Shown here: positions 32,908 through 42,876 of the stretch, piece by piece
Layout: every line of letters begins with the position of its first letter
How positions within the stretch are numbered: position 1 is the first letter of the stretch
Origin: an uncultured Bacilli bacterium
Lineage (GTDB): Bacteria; Bacillota_I; Bacilli_A; RF39; UBA660
Direction of reading: 5' to 3'
Assembly: GCA_934097015.1 (NCBI GenBank)
Contig: CAKONF010000001.1
Location: forward strand, 1 to 64,000
Length of the DNA stretch: 64,000 nucleotides
Translations under genes and position numbers: made by a program
Notes under the pieces: generated by a model
Told to the model about the DNA's origin: nothing
Seen by the model: the letters and a program-made list of their open reading frames with translations, nothing else
Database searches by the model: none

Positions 32908-34251
32908 ATGGATAATTTGTCTTGGGATTTATTTCTAAGTAATATTAAATCTAAATTATCTTCTGTTTCATATAATACTTGGTTTAAAGAAACTAAATTA
33001 TATAAACAATCAGATGATTCTATTACAATTATGGTACCTATGAGTTTTTATAAAGATTATTTAAATAAACATTATTATGATTTAATAGATAATATAATTA
33101 CTAGTATTACTGGAAAGAGTTATGACATTAATTTTATATCTGAAGATGATACTATTAATGACTCAATTGTTCAAGAGGATAATAAAAGTATTAAAAAAGA
33201 TAGTTCTTTTCAATCTAATTTGAATCCTAATTATACTTTTGATACATTTGTAATAGGAGATTCTAATAGATTTGCACAAACTGCTGCTGTTGCTGTTGCA
33301 GAACAGCCTGGTAAAGTTTATAATCCTTTATTTATTCATGGTAAAAGTGGACTTGGAAAAACTCACTTAATGCATGCAATAGGCAATTACATTATGGAAA
33401 CAACGGATAAAAAAGTTTTATATGTGACAAGTGAAAAGTTTATTTCTGATTTTATTGATATCAACAGGAAAGATGCAGATAATTATGATATAATTGAGCA
33501 TTTTAAAGAAAAATATAGAAATATAGATGTATTAATTATAGATGATATACAATTTTTAGGAGGTGCAGTTAAATCTCAACAAGAATTTTTCCATACTTTT
33601 AATAATTTGTATGATTCTAATAAGCAGATAATAATTAGTTCTGATAGGTCACCAGATGATTTAAAAGCATTGGAGGATCGTCTTAGAACTAGATTTAGAT
33701 GGGGCTTAACTGCTAATATTTTTCCACCTGATTTTGATTTAAGATGTAAAATACTAAAAGATAAAATGTCTGGTTTAGAAGGTGCAAAGCTAATAAAAAA
33801 TGATGTAATAGAGTATATTGCTAACAATTGTGAAAGTGATGTTAGATATTTAGAAGGTTCTATAAGACGATTATTTGCATATGCAGCAATGTATAGTCCT
33901 AAAGAAATAAATTTAGAATTTGCGATAGAGGCTTTAAAAGATTATATCGGTTCTAGTGTATATAGTAATAGTAATATATCAAAGATTCAGAAGGCTGTTG
34001 CTGATTATTTTGATATAACTGTGGATAACTTAAAAAGTAAGAAACGTACTGCTAATATAAACAATGCAAGACAAATTGCTATTTACTTATGTCGTGTTAT
34101 TACTGAGGAAACAACGACTAGAATAGGGCTAGAATTTGGAAATAGAGATCATTCTACAGTACTTCATGCAATTGAAAAAGTTAGTAAAGATGTTAAAAAT
34201 AATGATGAATTAAGAAGTCAATTAAATGAGATTAAGAATAAGTTAGGTTAA
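32908..34251 (+). CDS. dnaA: Chromosomal replication initiator DnaA
   Basis: 447 aa from ATG at 32908 (GGGGTG 6 bp upstream; a TTG one codon earlier is less likely). Domain I with SVSYNTWFKETKLY at ~17-35. The AAA+ domain has LFIHGKSGLGKTHLMHAIGNY (Walker A) near 145 and DVLIIDDIQFLGG (Walker B) near 210. The C-terminal DNA-binding domain has ARQIAIYLCRVITEETTTRIGLEFGNRDHSTVLHA near 385-420. Opens oriC. A perfect DnaA box lies within its own coding sequence at 34020-34028. Confidence 0.97.
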   Translation: MDNLSWDLFLSNIKSKLSSVSYNTWFKETKLYKQSDDSITIMVPMSFYKDYLNKHYYDLIDNIITSITGKSYDINFISEDDTINDSIVQEDNKSIKKDSSFQSNLNPNYTFDTFVIGDSNRFAQTAAVAVAEQPGKVYNPLFIHGKSGLGKTHLMHAIGNYIMETTDKKVLYVTSEKFISDFIDINRKDADNYDIIEHFKEKYRNIDVLIIDDIQFLGGAVKSQQEFFHTFNNLYDSNKQIIISSDRSPDDLKALEDRLRTRFRWGLTANIFPPDFDLRCKILKDKMSGLEGAKLIKNDVIEYIANNCESDVRYLEGSIRRLFAYAAMYSPKEINLEFAIEALKDYIGSSVYSNSNISKIQKAVADYFDITVDNLKSKKRTANINNARQIAIYLCRVITEETTTRIGLEFGNRDHSTVLHAIEKVSKDVKNNDELRSQLNEIKNKLG

Positions 34252-34377
34252 TATTGTTGAAAAGTAAAAAGTTGTTAACACCTATTAATAGCTTAAATAA
34301 TGGCGATTAAGTTAGATATTAACAATTTCAACACCTATAATAATAATATGTTAATAAAAAAGAAAGAAGGAGATTTT

Positions 34378-35496
34378 ATGAAATTAACAATTAATAAAAA
34401 TATTTTATTGGAAAGTTTGGTAAATGTAGTTAGAGCAATTAGTCCTAAAAATATTATTCCAATATTAAATGGTATAAAGTTTGAATTAACTAAAGAAGGA
34501 TTAAATTTAATAGCAAGTGATAGTGATTTAACTATTAAGAGTTTTATTCCTAGTAGTGATATTGAATCAATAGATGAAGAGGGTACTATAATAATTCAAA
34601 GTAAGTATATTATAGATATTATTAGAAAATTACCTAGTGATTTAATTAATATAGAAGTTGTAGATGGTTTAAAGATAAGAATTTATACAGATAATAGTCA
34701 ATATAATTTAAATTGTTTAAATACTGAAGATTATCCACAAATTGTATTAGAAGAAAGTAAAAATCCTATAACTATAAATAGTGAAATAATTAAAAATATG
34801 ATTAAACAAACAATTTTTGCTGTTTCTATACAAGAATCTAGACCATTATTAACTGGATTAAATTTAAAAATAAATGGGAATGTTATGGAAGTAGTTGCAA
34901 CAGATTCTTATAGACTTGCTAAAAAAACAATAATTTTAGAAAATGAATACCCAGAAGTTGTTGAAATTACTATTCCTGGTAAGAATATTAATGAATTTGA
35001 TAAAATTATAAATGAAGAAAGTGATGTAGAATTACATTTATTTAGTAATAAAGTGTTATTTAAGTATAGAAATATTATATTTCAATCAAGTTTATTAAAT
35101 GGTAATTATCCTAATACTAGTAATTTAATACCTAATAATTTTAATATTATTATTAATTCTTCATTAAATAATTACTATGCTAGTATAGATAGAGCAGCAT
35201 TACTTACTCAAAGTAAAGAAAAAAATATTGTTAGAATGGAAACTAATGGTAATGTTTTAAATGTTTCTAGTTTTGCTTCTGAAATAGGTAAAGTAGAAGA
35301 TAAAATTGAAATTACAAAAAATACTGATGAAGATATAGCTATTTCATTTAGTTCTAAATATATGTTAGAGGCTTTAAGAACATTTAATGATGAAGAACTT
35401 TTAATACTTTTAAATGATGATTCTTCTCCAATAATATTAAAGTCAGTTCAAGATGAAAGTTTAATTCAATTAATTTTACCAATAAAAACATATTAA
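34378..35496 (+). CDS. dnaN: DNA polymerase III beta subunit (sliding clamp)
   Basis: 372 aa from ATG at 34378, which has AAGGAG 7 bp upstream; an upstream in-frame ATG at 34300 would add 26 residues absent in the family. Three repeated clamp domains, with IIPILNGIKFELTKEGLNLIASDSDL near 25-50 and a C-terminal LIQLILPIKTY typical of the clamp end. A weak -10 (TATAAT) and a direct repeat AACACCTAT lie in the 126-bp leader. Confidence 0.96.
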   Translation: MKLTINKNILLESLVNVVRAISPKNIIPILNGIKFELTKEGLNLIASDSDLTIKSFIPSSDIESIDEEGTIIIQSKYIIDIIRKLPSDLINIEVVDGLKIRIYTDNSQYNLNCLNTEDYPQIVLEESKNPITINSEIIKNMIKQTIFAVSIQESRPLLTGLNLKINGNVMEVVATDSYRLAKKTIILENEYPEVVEITIPGKNINEFDKIINEESDVELHLFSNKVLFKYRNIIFQSSLLNGNYPNTSNLIPNNFNIIINSSLNNYYASIDRAALLTQSKEKNIVRMETNGNVLNVSSFASEIGKVEDKIEITKNTDEDIAISFSSKYMLEALRTFNDEELLILLNDDSSPIILKSVQDESLIQLILPIKTY

Positions 35497-35585
35497 ATTT
35501 TAAATATTGTTAATAATTCGACATTTATTAACAATATTTTTTTTATTTATTTGATATAAGAGTATTTGTCAGGGAGGTGAGGAAT

Positions 35586-36041
35586 ATGAAAGACTATGAA
35601 ATCAATAAGGAAACTTTAGCTATAATACCAATTGGTGATAAAAAATCTAAAGTTATTGAGAAGAATGGTACTTACATAATTAATTCTAGACCAAATAAAG
35701 TGATGGATACTAGTTGTAAGTATTATGGAAGTTCTTTTGAAGGTAGACAAAAAGGTACTTCTAATCTAACAGGTATTAGTTATAAAGCACCAATAATAGT
35801 ACAAGAAGAAGGAAATATAATATTTTTTCCTACAACAAGTCCTAGATTGAAAAAGTGTTGTTGGGTTTCTTTAAATAATATTGATTCTTATTATTATGAT
35901 TTTGAAAAAAAGACATGTGTTATAATATTTGATAACAAATCTAAATTAGAATTTGATATGTCATATTGTGTTTTAAACAATCAAATTTTAAAGTCACATA
36001 GATTAGAATCGATATCTAGTAAAAGAAGAGATAAAAAATAA
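35586..36041 (+). CDS. ComK-family competence transcription factor
   Basis: 151 aa from ATG at 35586 (GGGAGGTGAGG upstream; the in-frame GTG at 35577 lies in that site). It aligns along its length with Bacillus ComK: YEINKETLAIIPIG at the start, SKVIEKNGTYIINSRPNKVM, then CKYYGSSFEGRQKGTSNLTG near 45-65, APIIVQEEGNIIFFPTTSP near 72-90 and MSYCVLNNQILKSHRLES near the end. ComK (192 aa) activates DNA-uptake genes. The C-terminal tail that mediates MecA/ClpC turnover in Bacillus is missing here. It takes the place usually held by the small yaaA/rlbA gene between dnaN and recF. Confidence 0.82.
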   Translation: MKDYEINKETLAIIPIGDKKSKVIEKNGTYIINSRPNKVMDTSCKYYGSSFEGRQKGTSNLTGISYKAPIIVQEEGNIIFFPTTSPRLKKCCWVSLNNIDSYYYDFEKKTCVIIFDNKSKLEFDMSYCVLNNQILKSHRLESISSKRRDKK

Positions 36042-36095
36042 TTATTATTTTGCTTTAAAATTGTTAAAAACGTTTTAAATATGTGTTTTTTATGG

Positions 36096-36136
36096 TATAA
36101 TGTAAATAGGTATAGGAGTATTCGCAATACCTATTT
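36096..36136 (+). promoter_or_regulatory. Extended -10 promoter and 5' hairpin of recF
   Basis: TGGTATAAT (-10 TATAAT 36096-36101) predicts a start near 36108, inside the left arm of a hairpin AAATAGGTAT/ATACCTATTT (36104-36136). It ends 31 bp before the recF ATG. It may stabilise the message or mark a weak terminator of the comK-like transcript. Confidence 0.5.
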
Positions 36137-36167
36137 ATTTATTATATTTATTAAAAGAGGGTTTAAA

Positions 36168-37262
36168 ATGGAAATAACATCTTTGAAACTTGTTAATTTT
36201 AGAAATTTTGATAGTTTAGAATTAAACTTTTCTAATAACAAAAATATAATTATTGGAGACAATGGTGTTGGAAAGACAAATATTGTAGAAGCAATATTTG
36301 TTTTAGCCTTGACAAAGTCATTTAGAACTAATGATGATATGTTATTAGTTAAAAATGATAAAGATTATTTTAAAATAGAAGGTGTTGTTAAATCTACTTT
36401 TGTTAATAATTATAAAATTGTTTATCAAGATGCAATTAAAACTGTAAAAATAAATAATAATAAAATAAATAAGTTTAGTGATTATATATCTAATATTAAT
36501 GTAATTTTGTTTAGTATAAATGATTTGAAGTTAATTAAAGATACTCCAAGTACTAGAAGAAAACTAATTAATTTAGAAATATCAGAATTAGATAATAATT
36601 ATATTAAATATTTAAATTATTATAATAAGATATTAAAACAAAGAAATTCTTATTTAAAATCCTTATATGGAAAACAAGTTAATCATGATTATTTAGGTAT
36701 AATTGATAGTCAACTTGTTGATTATGGACTTAAGATAAGAGATATTAGAGATAAATTTGTTAATAATATTAATAATATCATTTCTTCAGTTCATGTTAAA
36801 TTAGGTGGTAATAATGATTTAAATATTTATTATAAGACTGATTATCAAGATTTTGATAAAAAATATTTATTAAATTTATATGCTAAAAATATTAATAAAG
36901 ATATTAATTTAGGATCTACGCAGATAGGTATTCATAAAGATGATTTTATATTTAATATAGATGGTAATGATATTAAAAATTTTGCAAGTGAAGGTCAACA
37001 AAAGAATAGTGTAATAGCTTTTAAACTCGCTGAGTTAGAAATTTTTAAGGAAAAAACCGGTGAATATCCTATATTGATATTAGATGATTTATTTAGTGAA
37101 TTAGATATAAAGAAAATAAATAAGATTTTAAATTATATTAGTGAAGATATTGAGACTTTTATTACAACTACTGATTTGAAAAAGATTAAAAAGTGTTATT
37201 TAAAGTCTAGTAAGATATTTGAATTTAAAAATGGTGAGATAAAGGAGAGATATTATGAATGA
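36168..37262 (+). CDS. recF: DNA replication and repair protein RecF
   Basis: 364 aa from ATG at 36168 (AGAGGG upstream); an in-frame start at 36081 would read through the promoter and hairpin. SMC-like ATPase. Walker A is [17 protein letters not shown] at ~29-45, the ABC signature is in [18 protein letters not shown] near 272-290, and Walker B is [12 protein letters not shown] near 303. Loads RecA at gaps with RecR and RecO. Its end overlaps gyrB by 8 nt. Confidence 0.95.
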   Translation: MEITSLKLVNFRNFDSLELNFSNNKNIIIGDNGVGKTNIVEAIFVLALTKSFRTNDDMLLVKNDKDYFKIEGVVKSTFVNNYKIVYQDAIKTVKINNNKINKFSDYISNINVILFSINDLKLIKDTPSTRRKLINLEISELDNNYIKYLNYYNKILKQRNSYLKSLYGKQVNHDYLGIIDSQLVDYGLKIRDIRDKFVNNINNIISSVHVKLGGNNDLNIYYKTDYQDFDKKYLLNLYAKNINKDINLGSTQIGIHKDDFIFNIDGNDIKNFASEGQQKNSVIAFKLAELEIFKEKTGEYPILILDDLFSELDIKKINKILNYISEDIETFITTTDLKKIKKCYLKSSKIFEFKNGEIKERYYE

Positions 37263-39171
37263 ATATAATGAAAGTGATATTCAAGTACTTGAAGGCTTAG
37301 AAGCTGTTAGAAAAAGACCTGGTATGTATATTGGTACAACCGATGTTAAGGGGCTACATCATTTAGTTTGGGAGATTGTAGATAATTCAATCGATGAAGC
37401 TTTAGCTGGTTTTTGTAAAAATATTGAAATAATTATTAATAAAGATAATTCAATTACAGTTAGAGATGATGGTCGTGGTATTCCTGTTGGAATACATCCT
37501 AAAACTGGTATTTCTACTGTTGAAACAGTTTATACAGTATTGCATGCTGGTGGTAAATTTGGTGGTGGAGGCTATAAGGTATCTGGTGGTCTTCATGGTG
37601 TAGGTGCTAGTGTTGTTAATGCTTTATCAAAATGGGTAATCGTTAGAGTTTATAAAGATGGAAAAATTTATGAAGCTAAATTTGAAAATGGTGGAAAAAC
37701 TACTCAAAAATTAACTGTTATTGGTGAATGTGATATTAATAGAACTGGTACTAGTGTTAAATTTAAACCAGATCCAGAAATATTTGATACTGAAATATAT
37801 GATTATGAAACTTTAAAAGTTAGAGTTAGAGAATTAGCCTTTTTAAATAGAGGACTACAATTAACTTTAAGAGATGATAGAGATGAGGAAGATACACAAG
37901 GAGATAAATTTTTATATGAAGGTGGAATTAGTGAATACGTTAAATTTTTAAATAAAAATAAAACTCCTATTCATGAACAAGTTATACATTTAGAAGGTGA
38001 AGAAGCAGGTATTTTCTTTGAAGTTGCCATGCAGTATAATACTGGGTATTCAGATAATATTTATTCATTTGTTAATAACATTAATACACATGATGGTGGA
38101 ACTCATGAAGAAGGTGTTAGACGTGCTTTAACTAGAATTATTAATAATTATGCTAGAAAAAATAATATATTAAAAGAAAAAGATGAATCTTTGACTGGTG
38201 ATGATGTTAAAGAGGGATTAACAATGATTGTTTCTTGTAAACATCCTAATCCACAATTTGAAGGTCAAACTAAAGGTAGACTTGGAAATAGTGAAGTTAG
38301 AAAAATTGCTGATAGTGTATTTTCTAAGGGATTTGAACGTTTCTTAATGGAAAATCCTAATGAAGCTAAAATTATTATAGAGAAAGCTATTATTGCTTGT
38401 CGTGGTAGACTTGCTGCAAAAAGAGCACGTGAGGTTACACGTAAAAGTGATATAAGTGTGACAAGTAATTTCTTTGGTAAACTTTCTGATTGTAAGAGTA
38501 AGGATCCAAAAGTTTCTGAAATATTTATAGTCGAGGGAGATAGTGCCGGTGGTTCTGCTAAAAAAGGTAGAGACTCAATGACTCAAGCTATACTTCCTTT
38601 AAGAGGTAAAATATTGAATGTAGAAAAAGCTAGATTAGATAAAGCACTAGGTAATGAAGAAATTAGAACTATAATAACTGCTTTTGGAACTGGTATAGGT
38701 CAAGAATTTGATTTATCAAAATTAAGATATGACAAAATAATTATAATGACCGATGCCGATGTTGATGGAGCACATATTAGAGTATTGTTATTAACATTAT
38801 TTTATAGATTTTTCCGTCCTATTGTTGAAGCAGGTCATGTTTATGCTGCTCAACCTCCATTATTTAGAATAATGCATGGAAAAACAAGAAAATATGTATT
38901 AGATGAAGATGAGAAAGAAGCATATTTAAGAAGTTTACCTGAAAATATTCGTTCAAGAGCTGAGATTGCTCGAATGAAAGGTTTAGGAGAAATGGATGCT
39001 GCTGAATTAAATGAAACAACAATGGATATAAATCAAAGAATTTTAAGAAAGATTACTGTTGATGATTGTGTTAGTGCAGACCAAATATTCTCTTCATTAA
39101 TGGGAGAAGATGTTGAACCTAGAAAAGAATTTATTGAAGCTAATGCTAATTACGCAGAGTTAGATATTTAG
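37255..39171 (+). CDS. gyrB: DNA gyrase subunit B
   Basis: 638 aa. GHKL ATPase domain with [13 protein letters not shown] near 40 and [13 protein letters not shown] near 75, plus [15 protein letters not shown] near 115. The Toprim domain has [19 protein letters not shown] near 425-440 and [11 protein letters not shown] near 500. The C-terminal end ELDI is standard. Forms the A2B2 gyrase with GyrA to introduce negative supercoils. It overlaps the recF end by 8 nt. Confidence 0.97.
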   Translation: MNEYNESDIQVLEGLEAVRKRPGMYIGTTDVKGLHHLVWEIVDNSIDEALAGFCKNIEIIINKDNSITVRDDGRGIPVGIHPKTGISTVETVYTVLHAGGKFGGGGYKVSGGLHGVGASVVNALSKWVIVRVYKDGKIYEAKFENGGKTTQKLTVIGECDINRTGTSVKFKPDPEIFDTEIYDYETLKVRVRELAFLNRGLQLTLRDDRDEEDTQGDKFLYEGGISEYVKFLNKNKTPIHEQVIHLEGEEAGIFFEVAMQYNTGYSDNIYSFVNNINTHDGGTHEEGVRRALTRIINNYARKNNILKEKDESLTGDDVKEGLTMIVSCKHPNPQFEGQTKGRLGNSEVRKIADSVFSKGFERFLMENPNEAKIIIEKAIIACRGRLAAKRAREVTRKSDISVTSNFFGKLSDCKSKDPKVSEIFIVEGDSAGGSAKKGRDSMTQAILPLRGKILNVEKARLDKALGNEEIRTIITAFGTGIGQEFDLSKLRYDKIIIMTDADVDGAHIRVLLLTLFYRFFRPIVEAGHVYAAQPPLFRIMHGKTRKYVLDEDEKEAYLRSLPENIRSRAEIARMKGLGEMDAAELNETTMDINQRILRKITVDDCVSADQIFSSLMGEDVEPRKEFIEANANYAELDI

Positions 39172-39182
39172 GAGGTGTAGGT

Positions 39183-41780
39183 ATGGAAGAAGAAAATAAA
39201 GATATAATTGAAGAAACTAATAATGAGGAAACAAATGAAATTGTTAGTGAAAATGTAGATAAAACTGAAGATCCTTCTTATTTTAGTGGTGAATTTCATG
39301 AAAGAGATAAATTAAGTGAAAATAACATTGTTGAAGAAGTAAAAAAATCTTTTCTTGATTATTCTTTAAGTGTTATTACATCTCGTGCTATTCCTGACTT
39401 GAGAGATGGGTTAAAACCTGTTCATAGACGTATTTTGTGGTCTATGTTTGATTCTGGTTATACTCCAGATAAACCACATCGTAAGTGTGCTAAATCAGTC
39501 GGTGAAGTTATGGGTAATTACCATCCACATGGTGACTCATCTATATATGAAGCTATGGTAAGAATGGCACAAGATTTCAACATGAGATATTTGTTAATTG
39601 ATGGTCATGGAAACTTTGGTAATATTGAAGGTGATGGAGCAGCTGCTTATCGTTATACAGAATCAAGACTTTCTAAACTTTCTTTGGAAATGTTAAGAGA
39701 TATTAGAAAAGATACTGTTGATATGACTCCTAACTTTGATGAGTCTTTAAATGAACCAGTTGTTTTGCCATCAAGATTTCCAAATATACTGGTAAATGGA
39801 GCAATGGGAATTGCTGTTGGTATGGCTACAAATATTCCTCCACATAATTTAACAGAGGTTATAAATGGTTGTATTGCATACATTGATAATCCTGATATAG
39901 ATACTTTAGGGTTAATGGAGCATATTAAAGGTCCTGATTTTCCAGTAGGCGGTATAATACTTGGTAATTCAGGTATTAGACGTGCATATGAGACTGGTAG
40001 AGGTACAATTACTATAAGAAGTAAGGCAATGATAGAAGAACACGGAAATCATAGTAATATCGTTATTACAGAGGTGCCTTATGGTGTAAATACTTTAGAT
40101 TTGAAAAATAAGGTTGCTGAACTTGTACACAATAAAGTTATTGAAGGAATTAGTGATTATCATACTGATTTAAAAGATGGTGTTAAAATTACAATAACTT
40201 TAAAGAAGGATGCAAATGCTCAAGTAGTTTTAAACAATTTATATAAGCATACTTCTTTTCAAATAAATTATAGTATAATTTTATTAATGATTGATGGTAA
40301 AACTCCTAAAGTATTAGGTCTTAAGGATATTATCGCTAAGTATATAGATTATCAAAGAGAAGTAATAATAAGAAGAACTAAATTTGATTTGAAAAAAGCT
40401 GAAGATAGAGTACATATTTTAAATGGTTTAAAGATTGCTTTAGATCATATTGATGAAGTTATTAAAATAATAAAGGAATCTTCAACTGACCAAGTAGCTA
40501 AAACTACTTTAATGTCTAGATTTGGTTTAAGTGAAATTCAAGCTGATAGTATTCTTGAATTGAAATTAAGACGTTTAACTGGTCTTGAAAGAGGAAAAAT
40601 TGAAGATGAATTGAAAGATTTATTGGAAAAAATTGAATATTACAATAGAGTTTTATCTTCTGAAGAGATGGTGTTAGGTATTGTAAAGGATGAATTAACT
40701 GAAATTAGAGATAAATATGGTGATGATAGAAGAACAACTATTGATATGACTGCTATTGATTATATTGAAGATGAATCTTTAATACCTGAAGAAAATATCA
40801 TTGTGACGTTAACAAATAGAGGATATATCAAACGTTTGTCCGCTAATTCTTATAAATCTCAACATCGTGGTGGCGTAGGTGTAAAGGGAATGTCAACTAA
40901 TGAAGAAGATTATGTTGAACATATGATAAACTTATCCACACATGATTATTTATTATTTTTCACTAATAAGGGTAAAGTTTACAGAATGAAAGGTTATGAA
41001 ATACCTGAGTATAGTCGACAAGCAAAAGGATTACCTATTATTAATTTATTGCAAATTGAAAAAGATGAGTCTATTAATTCTTTAATTAAAATGAGTAATG
41101 ATGATGATTATAAATTCTTAGTATTTGGTACTAAAAAAGGATTTATAAAGAAATCTTTAATTAGTGAATTTGAAAATATAAGAAACAGTGGTAAAATTTG
41201 TATTTCTTTACGTAATAATGACGAGTTAATTGGTGTAAAGAAATCCACAGGAAATGAATATATTATGATGGGTTCTTCTGAAGGTCGTATGGCTGTATTT
41301 AGTGAGGATGAAATACGTGTTATGGGACGTACTGCTTCAGGCGTTAGAGGTATTAATTTAGTTGATGCTGATTGCGTTGGTATTGAAGTTGTATCTTTGG
41401 ATAATAATATTCTCATTGCCACAAAAAAAGGTTATGGTAAAAAAACGTTAGTTAGTGAATTTAGAACAACAAAACGTGGTAGTAAAGGTGTAAAAGCACT
41501 TAATATAACAGAGAAGAACGGTTCTTTAGTGTCATTTAAAATTATTGATGATAATCAAGATTTAATGATTATTACTAATTCAGGAATGATTATAAGACTA
41601 TCTTTAAATCAAATAAGTCAATTAGGTCGTGTGACTCAAGGAGTTAGATTAATTAATTTAAAAGATAATCAATATGTTTCAACAATTAGTATAGTAGATA
41701 AAGAAGAAGATTCAGAAAACATTGAAAATAGTGATGATTTATCCACAATAAATGAAAATAATAACAAAAAGAGCGAATAA
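39183..41780 (+). CDS. gyrA: DNA gyrase subunit A
   Basis: 865 aa. A longer acidic N-terminal extension (~50 residues) precedes SFLDYSLSVITSRAIPDLRDGLKPVHRRI. The quinolone-resistance region HPHGDSSIYEAMVRMAQDF holds the Ser and Glu of sensitive enzymes, and the catalytic tyrosine is in AAAYRYTESRL near 155. The C-terminal beta-pinwheel blades with the GyrA box (QHRGGVGVKG near 560) are intact. Two perfect DnaA boxes lie in the coding sequence (40932, 41739). A GGAGGTG site precedes ATG. Confidence 0.97.
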   Translation: MEEENKDIIEETNNEETNEIVSENVDKTEDPSYFSGEFHERDKLSENNIVEEVKKSFLDYSLSVITSRAIPDLRDGLKPVHRRILWSMFDSGYTPDKPHRKCAKSVGEVMGNYHPHGDSSIYEAMVRMAQDFNMRYLLIDGHGNFGNIEGDGAAAYRYTESRLSKLSLEMLRDIRKDTVDMTPNFDESLNEPVVLPSRFPNILVNGAMGIAVGMATNIPPHNLTEVINGCIAYIDNPDIDTLGLMEHIKGPDFPVGGIILGNSGIRRAYETGRGTITIRSKAMIEEHGNHSNIVITEVPYGVNTLDLKNKVAELVHNKVIEGISDYHTDLKDGVKITITLKKDANAQVVLNNLYKHTSFQINYSIILLMIDGKTPKVLGLKDIIAKYIDYQREVIIRRTKFDLKKAEDRVHILNGLKIALDHIDEVIKIIKESSTDQVAKTTLMSRFGLSEIQADSILELKLRRLTGLERGKIEDELKDLLEKIEYYNRVLSSEEMVLGIVKDELTEIRDKYGDDRRTTIDMTAIDYIEDESLIPEENIIVTLTNRGYIKRLSANSYKSQHRGGVGVKGMSTNEEDYVEHMINLSTHDYLLFFTNKGKVYRMKGYEIPEYSRQAKGLPIINLLQIEKDESINSLIKMSNDDDYKFLVFGTKKGFIKKSLISEFENIRNSGKICISLRNNDELIGVKKSTGNEYIMMGSSEGRMAVFSEDEIRVMGRTASGVRGINLVDADCVGIEVVSLDNNILIATKKGYGKKTLVSEFRTTKRGSKGVKALNITEKNGSLVSFKIIDDNQDLMIITNSGMIIRLSLNQISQLGRVTQGVRLINLKDNQYVSTISIVDKEEDSENIENSDDLSTINENNNKKSE

Positions 41781-41795
41781 TTCGTTCTTTTTTTA
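41769..41795 (+). terminator. Intrinsic terminator of the gyrB-gyrA transcript
   Basis: AAGAGCGAA/TTCGTTCTT (41769-41789) around the gyrA stop codon, followed by seven T. Confidence 0.8.
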
Positions 41796-41811
41796 TGTTT
41801 CACGTGAAACA
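41796..41811. promoter_or_regulatory. parS site 1
   Basis: TGTTTCACGTGAAACA, a perfect match to the ParB-binding parS consensus, immediately after the gyrA terminator. Confidence 0.92.
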
Positions 41812-41913
41812 TGTTTCTATTTTTTATAAATAAAACTTGTAGTATAGCATTTTATTATTAATGTTTTTTTATTAAATTATCTATTTATTATCTAATAGTT
41901 GGTGTAGGTTTAA

Positions 41914-41929
41914 TGTTTCACGTAAAACA
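41914..41929. promoter_or_regulatory. parS site 2 (one mismatch)
   Basis: TGTTTCACGTAAAACA, one base from the consensus and asymmetric as a result. Confidence 0.8.
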
Positions 41930-42115
41930 TTGTTAATAACTTTTATTCCAGTTATTTTGTATGAACAAAAGTATTTTAATTTATTATTTATTCTATTTTT
42001 TATAATAATTCATTATTTTTTCATATTATAATTATATTTATTATGAATAAAAATGTTATTTTTAAATTATTTTATTATGTTAATATATTTTATTTTAAAT
42101 CTTTAATAGTCTTTA

Positions 42116-42131
42116 TGTTTCACGTGAAACA
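42116..42131. promoter_or_regulatory. parS site 3
   Basis: Perfect TGTTTCACGTGAAACA, followed by TTGTTGAAAAC; sites 2 and 4 have TTGTTAATAAC at the same place. The stretch 41812-42270 otherwise holds no reading frame or RNA I can support. Confidence 0.92.
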
Positions 42132-42250
42132 TTGTTGAAAACTAATAAGTTTAATTTACATATTATTATGAATGTTTGTTTATAATTTTATTCAAAAATA
42201 ATATATAATATGTTGTTTATTGTTTTATCATAATCTTTGTTGAATTTATA

Positions 42251-42266
42251 TGTTTCACGTGAAACA
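42251..42266. promoter_or_regulatory. parS site 4
   Basis: Perfect TGTTTCACGTGAAACA, 13 bp before the -35 box of the SRP RNA promoter. Confidence 0.92.
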
Positions 42267-42278
42267 TTGTTAATAACC

Positions 42279-42307
42279 TTGATTAATATATTCTAAAATG
42301 TTATTAT
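42279..42307 (+). promoter_or_regulatory. Promoter of the SRP RNA gene
   Basis: TTGATT (42279-42284), 17-bp spacer, TATTAT (42302-42307); predicted start at the first base of the RNA stem near 42314. Confidence 0.65.
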
Positions 42308-42313
42308 TTATAC

Positions 42314-42391
42314 GTGCAATTAATGTTTTTATAAACTGGTCAGGACAGGAATGTAGCAGCCATATTAAATAATGTTAATGTGCACTTTTTT
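42314..42391 (+). ncRNA. ffs: Signal recognition particle RNA (short 4.5S-type)
   Basis: The conserved domain IV core is present as GGTCAGG (42338-42344), GGAA (42348-42351) and AGCAGCC (42355-42361). The outer arms GTGCA and TGCAC close a long irregular stem, and six T follow as terminator. The RNA is only about 75 nt and lacks an Alu domain, so it is the short form, as in Mollicutes, rather than the long Bacillus scRNA. It lies between gyrA and tadA-dnaX, the usual place in Bacilli. Confidence 0.88.
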
Positions 42392-42404
42392 AATGGAGCA
42401 AATT

Positions 42405-42833
42405 ATGAAAAAAGAAAAAATATTAAAAATTTTATATAAGAAATCTTTGAAAGCCTATAGAAAAAATGAAGTACCTGTTAGTGCTATTTTATTACGTAAT
42501 AATAAGGTTATTTCAACTGCGTATAACAATAAAAATATTAAATCTAATGCTTTACTACATGCAGAGATAATATGTCTTCAAAAAGCGTATAAAAGGTTAA
42601 AAAGATGGAATTTAAATGATTGTATTTTATATGTTTCTTTAGAACCTTGTGATATGTGTAAACAATTAATTCAAGAGTCTCGTATAGATAAAGTTTATTA
42701 TTTACAAAAAAGAAGTGAAGTAAATAACAAATATAATAAAACTCAATACGAACAAATGTTTGTTGAAAATGATAATGATGATTTTGATGGATTGATGTCT
42801 AATTTTTTTCATAAATTAAGAGAAAAAAAATAA
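42405..42833 (+). CDS. tadA: tRNA-specific adenosine deaminase
   Basis: 142 aa from ATG at 42405 (GGAG 6 bp upstream; an upstream ATG at 42372 lies inside the SRP RNA). Converts A34 to inosine in tRNA-Arg. Zinc site HAEIICLQKAYKRL near 55-68 and PCDMCKQLI near 87-95. Slightly short. Lies between the SRP RNA and dnaX. Confidence 0.9.
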   Translation: MKKEKILKILYKKSLKAYRKNEVPVSAILLRNNKVISTAYNNKNIKSNALLHAEIICLQKAYKRLKRWNLNDCILYVSLEPCDMCKQLIQESRIDKVYYLQKRSEVNNKYNKTQYEQMFVENDNDDFDGLMSNFFHKLREKK

Positions 42834-42876
42834 AAGATATTAAATATATGATATAATTAGTCCAGGAGGGTTGTCT

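Noticed and set aside
34252..34377. A second origin half between dnaA and dnaN
   Set aside because: AT-rich with AACACCTAT repeats but no perfect DnaA box; evidence is weaker than for the rpmH-dnaA gap.
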